Below are positions 1-6,212 of a stretch of 12,578 nucleotides of DNA, piece by piece. The DNA is from Saprospirales bacterium (GTDB taxonomy: Bacteria > Bacteroidota > Bacteroidia > Chitinophagales > Saprospiraceae), in the NCBI GenBank assembly GCA_003448025.1, contig DLXL01000578.1, positions 3,463 to 16,040 on the forward strand, given 5' to 3'. Below the pieces are notes generated by a model. That model was not told the DNA's origin. It did not search any database and saw nothing but the letters and a program-made list of their open reading frames with translations. How positions within the stretch are numbered: position 1 is the first letter of the stretch; each line of letters opens with the position of its first letter. Position numbers and translations under genes: made by a program.

Positions 1-28
1 TGGTGTCAGCAGTTTTGTTTATTATGAT

Positions 29-52
29 ACGCCTGACTGGCCAGACAGGCGT
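29..52. repeat. 24-bp near-perfect palindrome
   Basis: The sequence from ACGCCTG to CAGGCGT forms an inverted repeat in which 11 of 12 base pairs match, with one A/A mismatch and no loop. It could be the terminator hairpin of a gene ending left of the window, although no T-tract follows closely, or a REP-like dispersed repeat. Its closeness to the heptamer array favours a repeat-rich spacer. Confidence 0.6.
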
Positions 53-94
53 GAAGCGTTCTGCATGAATGCTGAAGCCCGGCAGGCGCACCAC

Positions 95-136
95 TTGGAC
101 ATTGGACATTGGTTATTGGATATTGGATATTGAATG
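95..136. repeat. Heptamer tandem repeat (TTGGACA / TTGGATA)
   Basis: Six consecutive 7-base units can be read: TTGGACA twice, TTGGTTA, TTGGATA twice, and a decayed TTGAATG. The period is exact. From memory, similar TTGGAYA heptamer arrays are scattered between genes in many Bacteroidota genomes; I could not search to confirm it. It lies 78 bases upstream of the TPR-CHAT start and is not in a credible reading frame. Confidence 0.8.
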
Positions 137-213
137 GCGTCGGTATCGCGCGAATGGTGAATCTTTACGTAATTGTGGTTTTTTGTGGCAATTTTCCATC
201 AATGCATTAAAGG

Positions 214-3000
214 ATGAAAACAATCTTATGCTTATCCGTGATAACGCTGCTATCCCTTCAGTCGCAGGCTCAGGTAGCAGATTCCATGTCTGTAGCCAGA
301 CAAATCGACAGCATCATCCAGGTTTCTCGTGCCCTCACAGGTAAAAGAGATTTTGAAAAGGCCCTTGAACTCAATGCCATAGCCGAAAAGATTACCCTAA
401 GTAACTTTGATCGGGTATCGGTGGCCTATGGCAGTGTTTGTTTCAACTATGGACGTATATATCATAATACAGGAGACTATCAAAATGCAGAAAAATGGTA
501 TCTCGAAGCTAAGGACATAAGGTCTCGGGTACTAAAGGGTGGCAGTAAGCATCCCGATTATGGATGGTGCCTAAATAATCTGGCGATTTTATACAAGAAC
601 ATGGGTCACTACGAGAAAGCTGAACCACTCTATCTCGAAGCCATAGATTGCAGATCTCATGCCCTTGGGAAGGAGCATCCTGATTATGCTTCGAGTCTGA
701 ATAACCTGGCGGCCTTTTACTGGGACATGGGCAGCTATGAAAAAGCCCAACCCCTTTACCTCGAAGCCAAAAACATTCGGTATAGAGCACTGGGTGAAGA
801 ACATCCAGACTATGCATCCAGCCTGAATAACCTTGCGGAGTGTTACCACCGAACTGGCGATTTAGAGAAAGCCGAGCAGTACTTCCTCGAAGCTAAAGAT
901 ATCCGGTTACGCGTTCAGGGGAAAGAACATCCCGCCTATGCAGCAAGTTTGAATAATCTGGCAAATTTATATTGGGACCTTGGGAGTTATGAAAAAGCCG
1001 AATCACTCTATCTCGAAGCCAAAGACATACGGTTAAAAGCATTGGGAAATTGGAATCCCGATTACGCAGCGAGCCTGAATAAACTGGCTGAGTGTTACCA
1101 GCTTAAAGGCAACTATGAAATGGCCGAACCACTCTATCGTGAGGCGAAAGAAATTCGGGAAAAGATGTTAGGGAAGGAACATCCTTTGTATGCCCTAAGC
1201 CTACTTAATTTAGCCAGACTTTACCAGATAACAGGACGAATCCCGGAATCTTCCAGTTTGTTTCTGGAGTTATGCAAGCTCAATCGACTGCTTGTGGAAC
1301 GATCTGTTTCTTTCGCATCAGAAAATCAAATCATTGCCTATCTGAAGACCTTTAATACCTCTCTGGCGCAATTTCAGTCCTTTACGCAGCAATACCCCAA
1401 TTCGGAGCTGTTACAAGAAAGCTACAATAACGCCTTGTTTTTCAATGGCCTGACCCTGGAGAACAATCGGCTGCTTTCCAGGGCTGTTGGGCAAGCCGAC
1501 AGCCTTACGCGCCAGATTTACGAAAAGTGGCTGGGCTGTAACCGCCGCCTGGCCAAACGATACGCCCGCCCTGTTGAAGAAAACAAGAAAATAGCCGAGG
1601 TGGAAGCTGAAGCCGAAGGCTATGAAAAACTGATTATGCGCAGCCTGCCCGCCTTGCAGCAGGCGCGCAAAGTCCCTGCGTGGCAGGATGTGCGTAACCA
1701 TTTGAAACCAGGGGAGGCAGCGGTGGAGTTTTTACACTATCCATTCCTTGATCCCCAAAATCCGGACAGTGCTGCCTCTCTGATATACACCGCTCTGATC
1801 ATCCGCCCCGGCTGGGAGGCGCCAAAACAGGTGTTACTTTTTGAAGAAAAACAACTCGATTCTCTTCTGCTGTCCCAGGGAGACCGAAAGGTGGATTATG
1901 TTGCTGCTCTTTACTCCATTAAGAACCGGGGGATTATTGTGGTGAAAAAAAAACAAAAAACCTTGTACGAATTGATCTGGAAGCCGATAGAAAAGGAAAT
2001 GGAGGGGGTAACAACTACATATTTCTCCCCCAGAGGCCTGCTGCACCGGATTAATCTGGCGGCCATTCCCCTGCCCCCCGATGAGAGAGGACACGAGGGG
2101 ATGGATTCCACCCTGGCCGACAAGTATCACCTCATCGAATTGGGTAGTACCAGACAATTGATTATGCATGGCCAGTCCAGTTTCACCGGTAATGAAGCGA
2201 TTCTATTTGGCGGCATACGGTTTGATATGGACTCCACGGCTATTTTTGCGGCTAATGACAGCCTAGCAGACCTGGCCAGCCGGGGGCCAGTGGAGGAGGT
2301 AGATTTCGGTACATCCTCCACCGGAGAGCAATGGAACTACCTGAAATGGACCGAAAAGGAAGTCAAGACCCTTGCGCAGATCATGAGTGCGGCGGGATTC
2401 TCATCTGAGTCGCGAACCAGCTTTAATGCTACTGAAGAAGCTTTCAAATGGATTGGAGCAAAAGGGAACTCTCCCAGAATCCTCCACATAGCTACCCACG
2501 GTTTTTTTTCCCCTGATCCCAAAACTATGGGCAAAAAGCAGATGGAACTGGGAAGTGAAGTGGGTTTCAAAGCCAGCGACAACCCGCTGATCCGCTCCGG
2601 GTTACTCCTGGCTGGCGCCAATCATGCCTGGAAGACCGGCAAACCCTTTAAAAAAGGTATGGAAAACGGCATCCTCACAGCCTTCGAGATTAGCCATTTG
2701 AACCTGTCTAACACGGAACTGGTAGTACTCTCTGCCTGCGAAACCGGCTTGGGCGACATCCAGGGCAACGAAGGCGCGTACGGGTTGCAAAGGGCGTTTA
2801 AAATAGCAGGAGCCAAATACCTGATCATGAGTCTTTGGCAGGTGCCGGATTTTCAGACCCAGGAGTTGATGACCACCTTCTATACCAAATGGCTGGAGGA
2901 GAAAATGACGATCCCCGATGCTTTTCGTTTGGCCCAGCAAGAGATGCGGGAGAAGTATGAGAATCCGTATTTCTGGGCAGGGTTTGTGTTGGTGGAGTGA
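214..3000 (+). CDS. Exported TPR-CHAT domain protein (putative clan CD cysteine protease)
   Basis: The 928-residue product starts with a Sec signal peptide (Lys2, hydrophobic 4-15, likely cleavage Ala19/Gln20). Residues about 74-355 hold seven kinesin-light-chain-type TPR units with NLA motifs at about 79, 123, 165, 207, 249, 291 and 333, an almost exact 42-residue period. A helical linker follows, then a CHAT domain from about residue 600 to the end: LYELIWKPIE, SPRGLL, IATHGFF with His762, LSACETGLG with Cys842, and the family-typical ending YFWAGFVLVE. The His/Cys dyad is intact, so protease activity is plausible. CHAT is a caspase-related fold, best known from TPR-CHAT (Csx29) of type III-E CRISPR, but no cas gene is present and the signal peptide implies a periplasmic or surface location. 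Substrate unknown. The ATG at 214 is chosen because it begins the signal peptide; AAAGG abuts it too closely to be a normal ribosome site. Convergent with the caspase gene. Confidence 0.93.
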   Translation: MKTILCLSVITLLSLQSQAQVADSMSVARQIDSIIQVSRALTGKRDFEKALELNAIAEKITLSNFDRVSVAYGSVCFNYGRIYHNTGDYQNAEKWYLEAKDIRSRVLKGGSKHPDYGWCLNNLAILYKNMGHYEKAEPLYLEAIDCRSHALGKEHPDYASSLNNLAAFYWDMGSYEKAQPLYLEAKNIRYRALGEEHPDYASSLNNLAECYHRTGDLEKAEQYFLEAKDIRLRVQGKEHPAYAASLNNLANLYWDLGSYEKAESLYLEAKDIRLKALGNWNPDYAASLNKLAECYQLKGNYEMAEPLYREAKEIREKMLGKEHPLYALSLLNLARLYQITGRIPESSSLFLELCKLNRLLVERSVSFASENQIIAYLKTFNTSLAQFQSFTQQYPNSELLQESYNNALFFNGLTLENNRLLSRAVGQADSLTRQIYEKWLGCNRRLAKRYARPVEENKKIAEVEAEAEGYEKLIMRSLPALQQARKVPAWQDVRNHLKPGEAAVEFLHYPFLDPQNPDSAASLIYTALIIRPGWEAPKQVLLFEEKQLDSLLLSQGDRKVDYVAALYSIKNRGIIVVKKKQKTLYELIWKPIEKEMEGVTTTYFSPRGLLHRINLAAIPLPPDERGHEGMDSTLADKYHLIELGSTRQLIMHGQSSFTGNEAILFGGIRFDMDSTAIFAANDSLADLASRGPVEEVDFGTSSTGEQWNYLKWTEKEVKTLAQIMSAAGFSSESRTSFNATEEAFKWIGAKGNSPRILHIATHGFFSPDPKTMGKKQMELGSEVGFKASDNPLIRSGLLLAGANHAWKTGKPFKKGMENGILTAFEISHLNLSNTELVVLSACETGLGDIQGNEGAYGLQRAFKIAGAKYLIMSLWQVPDFQTQELMTTFYTKWLEEKMTIPDAFRLAQQEMREKYENPYFWAGFVLVE
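433..1278 (+). repeat. 126-bp tandem repeats encoding 42-residue TPR units
   Basis: Seven in-frame units lie inside the TPR-CHAT gene. Six are spaced exactly 42 codons apart; the gap between units one and two is two codons longer. DNA similarity is strong: a TAT/TAC-CTCGAAGC segment encoding YLEA recurs in most units, as do AATAA(C/T)CTGGC segments encoding NNLA. Shared codons point to fairly recent unit duplication or homogenisation rather than old divergence. Confidence 0.85.
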
Positions 3001-3023
3001 ATCATTGTGCAACAGGTTTGGGT

Positions 3024-3158
3024 TCCGATCGCTATGGCATAAGTGGCGCCTGCAGGAGTTGCCTGTATGTTGGCAATGGGCGTAAGGCTTTTTTCTGTTT
3101 GAGCTGCTACCCTAAAGGCAAGCAACCCGAAAGTGAGGGCAAGGCATAGTTTTCTCAT
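3024..3158 (-). pseudogene. 5' remnant of an exported caspase-family gene
   Basis: From the ATG at 3158 the minus strand encodes a signal peptide (MRKLCLALTFGLLAFRVAAQ), a short linker starting TEKSLTP, and then ATYAIAIG, which matches the first beta strand of a peptidase C14 domain. The next gene has the same order: MRTIF signal peptide, EKGVTP, then VYAVVVGISDYQ. After Gly45 (3024) homology stops: the frame reads on as TQTCCTMIHS, antisense through the end of the TPR-CHAT gene, to a stop at 2880. The rest of the gene (caspase core, TPRs) is missing. It is most simply a third member of the caspase array cut by a rearrangement with a breakpoint near 3000-3024. The 92-residue hybrid frame is unlikely to be functional. 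The homology call rests on a short stretch, so confidence is moderate. Confidence 0.6.
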
Positions 3159-3160
3159 AG

Positions 3161-3175
3161 GTTCAAGTGTTGAAC
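3161..3175. promoter_or_regulatory. Perfect palindrome GTTCAA-GTG-TTGAAC
   Basis: The two 6-bp arms are exact reverse complements around a 3-base centre. It lies between the putative -7 element and the ATG of the caspase remnant, where an operator or a small 5' UTR hairpin would sit. I did not find the same palindrome upstream of the other caspase-type genes here. Confidence 0.4.
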
Positions 3176-3206
3176 AAATGAAGTTGCTCTGATGGGGTAT
3201 GACAAT
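3175..3206 (-). promoter_or_regulatory. Candidate Bacteroidota-type promoter of the caspase remnant
   Basis: On the minus strand ATTG is followed by 20 bases and then TTCATTTG, one mismatch from the TAnnTTTG -7 consensus, with spacing close to that of the known -33/-7 class. The -7 element ends about 16 bases before the remnant's ATG. Motif reading only; no transcription evidence. Confidence 0.3.
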
Positions 3207-3272
3207 TCTATCCTTGGGGCGGAAGACTGCCTGGATTATAAGTGTTCCATGAATAAATATATTTCCTGTCGC

Positions 3273-3294
3273 CGTTTGCTTAATTCGGCAAACG
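3273..3294. terminator. Hairpin downstream of the caspase-TPR gene
   Basis: CGTTTGC and GCAAACG form a perfect 7-bp stem with an 8-base loop, about 75 bases past the minus-strand stop at 3366. No T-tract follows on either strand, so it may stabilise a 3' end rather than terminate by the intrinsic route. Confidence 0.3.
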
Positions 3295-3365
3295 ACTCAT
3301 CCATTATTAATGAAAGATAGGACTCTCAAAGTGAACCAAATGTACAAAAATTCTCTACTCAAGAC

Positions 3366-6152
3366 TCAGGGCCTATCCGGAAAGTACTTTTTCATCAACA
3401 CTTTCCACTCCAGCGTAACACGCAACGGAGCAAGGTCCTGGTCTGCCTCCAACTGTTCGAAAGTGCTTCCCTTACCGATGGCCTGCTCCACGTAGCCGAG
3501 GGCCTCGGCGGTTTTGCCTTCGGAAAAAAGGAGGTAGGCCATACCGAGCATCGCATTCGCATAGTCGGGGTTGAGTACGATCGCTTTGAGGAAGTTTTGC
3601 CGCGCCTCTTCGGGGTGATTGATTTTAAAATAGGCCATTCCGAGGTGTCTGCGGGGGTTCGCAAACATGGAATCGAGTGAAATAGCCTTTTTTAATACCG
3701 GTATTGCTTCCGTATAACGTTGGATTTGAAGGTATATAAAACCGAGGTTATTCCAGACCATTGATTGCGTTGAATCAATCGAAATGACTTTTTTAAAAGC
3801 AGTCTCCGCTTCGCCGTAACGTCGGGTTTGTATGTAATTCATACCTAAACCTACCCAGGGAGCGAAATTGGTGGAATCAAAAACTATAACTTTTTTAAAA
3901 ATCGGTTCCGCTTCAGCAAAACGGCGGGTATTGTTGTACAGCCACCCCAGGTTATTCCAGTGTGCCATGAAGGTCGAATCGATGGAAATGGCTTTTTTAA
4001 AATGATATTCTGCTTCAGCATATCGACCGATTGCCTGGTAAACCTTGCCGAGGTTGTCCCAGGCATAGTGTTGCGTTGAATCCAGTTCAATCACTTTTTT
4101 CAGCGCTTGTTCCGCTTCATTAAATCGGTTGGTATGGAAGTAAAAATAGCCGAGCAGGTTCCAGGTAGCTGCGAACGTAGCATCAAGTGAAATAGCTTTT
4201 TTAAAGGCATGTTCCGCTTCTTTAAAGCGGTTAGTATCGTCGAACAGTCCACCCAGGTTGCTCCAGGCTGCGATATCTGTAGAATCCATTGCAATGGCTT
4301 TTTTAAACATGGCCTCTGCTTCTTCATAGCGGCCGGTTAAGTTGTACATATAGCCGAGGTTATTCCAGATTGTTGCATTTGTAGCATCCAGTGCAATGGC
4401 TTTTTTCAACTGCCATTCTGCCTCTTCGAAGTTTTTTTGACCAAAATTGAAAATAGCCCATTTATGCCATACTTCTACCGAACTGGAATCAATCCGGGTT
4501 GCCTGCTCCAAAAACCACCTGGCCCGTTCTTGTTGATTGTATTTATAGGAGAGCAGATAGGCTGCTTCTGTGCAGGGCACTGTCCAGTTCGGGTACAGTT
4601 CCAGTGCCCTTCGGGAATAGTATTCCACCGAATCGGGTTGCAGGAAATTATAACCAAATACCAGGAGCATTTGCCAGTAAACATGGGGCTGTTCAGGCTG
4701 ATAATTCAATGATTTTCGGAACAGGGTTAGCGTACGTTCGCCCAGTTCCTGATCCGGATTCCGGTTGGAATTAGCCAACAGGTACCCTTCGAAAAAATAC
4801 TTCCTCGCTATCAGGTCAGCGTACATGTAGTGCTTTTCGCCCAGTAATTCGGCTGCCCGTTCGAGGCATCTGGGGTAGGTCTTTACCTTTTCTGTGAAGA
4901 CTTTTTGCGGCATTCGTCCGCTAACAGCAGCCTGGAGGGAAATCTCCTTATCGGGTTTGAGCCATCCGTTGATGGTTTGCTGGGCATCATCCTGCAGTGC
5001 TGCGGCGTAGTTGCGCTTCATGATACCCCCCAGTGGCGCCAATGATTCCACCCCGCTGAGTTGTGTGTACAAATCATCGGCGCAGTTCCCCGCGGGTTCA
5101 AAAAAACGCTTTTCCTGAACCGCCAGTTTGAATGCCAGGTACTGTTTCCGAACCGTGGAGTCCACTTTTGCCAGTACCTCTTCTTCCAGACCCCGGCTCT
5201 CTGTGGCGGCGAAAACGGGCAGCCCGCCGGATTTGTTTTTCCTCAGGTCGGCCAGTACCGCGGCATTAACGGTGGAAAGCCGGTCGGTCTTGTTGCCGAG
5301 CAGCATAGGCACCTGGCTTTGCGGGGCGGCTTCGGCCGTCACGTGATCTTCCAGGTAGCGGTCAATTTCGCCTACGGTAACGGCGCCATCGTTGTTGCGG
5401 TCTGCCAGACCAACCAAACCTTCCACAAGGTGGTAGCTGAAAGCGCCACGCCCGCCGCCCCATTGTTCGCCCTCCAGTGAGAACTCGTTGGGCTGGCAGG
5501 AAAGGATTTTTATCTCATTGGCATACTGTTTGGCCAGGTTGGCACTGGTGAGCTGCGCTCCACCGATCTGGCTGCCCGCCAGTTTTCCGGCGTGACAGGC
5601 ATCGGTGATGACAGTGACCCTGGCCTTGTTCTGCATCGACAGGGTGGAAATAACTTCCTGCAAAAACGACAGGGAATAAGTGCCCCCGCCCATGTATACC
5701 CTTGATGGCGAGTCCCAGCAAAGCAGGAATCCCGGTTGCGAGATCTTCTTGCCTTCCACGTCGCCGTGGCCGCTGAAGTAAATGATGACCTGATCGCCCT
5801 CTTTCACCTGCTCGATCAGACCATCGAGAGCCTCGGCGATTCTGCCGGCCGTTGCCTGGCCGTTGGTAAGCACCCTGAGGTGATCGTCATCCAGCGCGCC
5901 CCCCGCCGGCGAACGCAGAAAGTTGGCGAAAGCCAGCGCATCCTTATCAGCAAAGCGCAGGTCTGGGATGGCATGGTCCTGGTAATCGGAGATGCCGACA
6001 ACTACGGCGTAGACCTCCCCCTGGCCCTCTCCTCCAGGAGGGGGAGTGGATAGGGGTGTGACGCCCTTTTCCTGGGCAAAAAGCGCAACCCAGGTCAGCA
6101 GGGCGAGGAAGGTGAAGATTGTTCTCATTGTATTAGACTTTTTTTGCTTCAA
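3366..6152 (-). CDS. Exported caspase (peptidase C14)-TPR protein, catalytic dyad intact
   Basis: The 928-residue product has a signal peptide; translation may start at 6152 or, matching its relatives better, at Met9 (6128, MRTIF). Likely cleavage is Ala26/Gln27. The caspase domain spans about 47-285: VYAVVVGISDYQ, YFSGHG with His129, VITDACHAG with Cys186, GGGRGAFSYHL of the substrate pocket, and a perfect EF-hand loop DRNNDGAVTVGE at 251-262. Such a loop is common in prokaryotic caspase homologues and suggests calcium dependence. Residues 338-460 form a helical middle region shared with the next gene. Two degenerate TPRs precede ten 34-residue TPRs starting near 562, 596 and onward to 868. 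A cap (DQDLAPL, EWKVLMKKYFPD) ends the protein. Known relatives cleave after Arg/Lys; the substrate here is unknown. It lies 60 bp downstream of the pseudo-caspase gene, probably in one transcript. Residues 31-46 look repeat-derived. Confidence 0.92.
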   Translation of the reverse strand: MKQKKSNTMRTIFTFLALLTWVALFAQEKGVTPLSTPPPGGEGQGEVYAVVVGISDYQDHAIPDLRFADKDALAFANFLRSPAGGALDDDHLRVLTNGQATAGRIAEALDGLIEQVKEGDQVIIYFSGHGDVEGKKISQPGFLLCWDSPSRVYMGGGTYSLSFLQEVISTLSMQNKARVTVITDACHAGKLAGSQIGGAQLTSANLAKQYANEIKILSCQPNEFSLEGEQWGGGRGAFSYHLVEGLVGLADRNNDGAVTVGEIDRYLEDHVTAEAAPQSQVPMLLGNKTDRLSTVNAAVLADLRKNKSGGLPVFAATESRGLEEEVLAKVDSTVRKQYLAFKLAVQEKRFFEPAGNCADDLYTQLSGVESLAPLGGIMKRNYAAALQDDAQQTINGWLKPDKEISLQAAVSGRMPQKVFTEKVKTYPRCLERAAELLGEKHYMYADLIARKYFFEGYLLANSNRNPDQELGERTLTLFRKSLNYQPEQPHVYWQMLLVFGYNFLQPDSVEYYSRRALELYPNWTVPCTEAAYLLSYKYNQQERARWFLEQATRIDSSSVEVWHKWAIFNFGQKNFEEAEWQLKKAIALDATNATIWNNLGYMYNLTGRYEEAEAMFKKAIAMDSTDIAAWSNLGGLFDDTNRFKEAEHAFKKAISLDATFAATWNLLGYFYFHTNRFNEAEQALKKVIELDSTQHYAWDNLGKVYQAIGRYAEAEYHFKKAISIDSTFMAHWNNLGWLYNNTRRFAEAEPIFKKVIVFDSTNFAPWVGLGMNYIQTRRYGEAETAFKKVISIDSTQSMVWNNLGFIYLQIQRYTEAIPVLKKAISLDSMFANPRRHLGMAYFKINHPEEARQNFLKAIVLNPDYANAMLGMAYLLFSEGKTAEALGYVEQAIGKGSTFEQLEADQDLAPLRVTLEWKVLMKKYFPDRP
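3450..4469 (-). repeat. 102-bp tandem repeats encoding ten 34-residue TPRs
   Basis: Ten in-frame units occur at exact 34-codon spacing, most opening with Trp-x-x-Leu-Gly and carrying an (A)(F/L)KK(A/V)I segment. Eight units contain an A6 run on the coding strand at the Lys-Lys codons, for example plus-strand T6 runs at 3688-3693 and 3789-3794. The short paralogue upstream has only four such units, so the array has expanded here or contracted there. Confidence 0.85.
6003..6062 (-). repeat. Repeat-like insertion in the caspase linker (TPLSTPPPGGEGQGEV)
   Basis: Between the signal peptide and the first caspase strand the coding sequence passes through a GC-rich, purine/pyrimidine-biased block with inverted arms CTCCCC (6015-6020) and GGGGAG (6041-6046) around a smaller dyad CCTCC-A-GGAGG. 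The peptide resembles the translation of a CCCCTCTCC...GGAGAGGGG repeat family that I recall as dispersed in Bacteroidota. The pseudo-caspase lacks the block: its signal peptide runs almost directly into KALVVGISQYQ. Confidence 0.55.
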
Positions 6153-6212
6153 TAACCCAAAATTGATGAATAAAGCGCTCTTTTGAAGTCGGCAGAAAAT
6201 GTTTCGTACACC

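Larger units (their letters stand above)
1..213. other. Intergenic region with dispersed repeats, upstream of the TPR-CHAT gene
   Basis: No supported gene lies here. The stretch holds a near-palindrome at 29-52 and a heptamer tandem array at 95-136, then about 75 bases of AT-rich leader before the ATG at 214. I found no convincing Bacteroidota -33/-7 promoter; TAATTGTG near 170 is one base off the TAnnTTTG consensus but has no TTG at the right distance. The open frame starting at 69 runs through the heptamer array and overlaps the next gene out of frame, so it is not called. Confidence 0.6.
3001..3365. other. Convergent intergenic gap with a gene remnant
   Basis: This gap separates the 3' ends of the TPR-CHAT gene and the caspase-TPR gene. 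It holds a 5' caspase gene remnant (3024-3158, minus), a promoter-like pair upstream of it, a 15-bp palindrome and a hairpin at 3273-3294. I saw no strong T-tailed terminator for either flanking gene. Confidence 0.6.

Noticed and set aside
69..344. 91-residue plus-strand open frame at the window start
   Set aside because: It translates the heptamer repeat, overlaps the signal-peptide region of the TPR-CHAT gene out of frame, and has no recognisable protein features.
214..3000. Craspase-type (type III-E CRISPR) TPR-CHAT
   Set aside because: There is no Cas7-11 gene or CRISPR array in the window, and a signal peptide is present, which is incompatible with a cytoplasmic Cas partner.
2880..3158. 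A complete 92-residue minus-strand gene
   Set aside because: Only the first 45 codons look like protein; the rest is antisense to the conserved CHAT C-terminus. It is treated as a truncated remnant.
5061..5480. 139-residue plus-strand frame inside the caspase gene
   Set aside because: It is antisense to the well-supported caspase and middle regions and shows no protein family features.
3366..6152. Caspase gene as part of a bacterial gasdermin operon
   Set aside because: No small gasdermin-like gene lies next to it, and the protein carries an export signal.
6153..6212. Terminator or promoter between the pseudo-caspase and caspase genes
   Set aside because: The 60-base gap has no stable stem with a T-tract and no good -33/-7 pair, which fits co-transcription.
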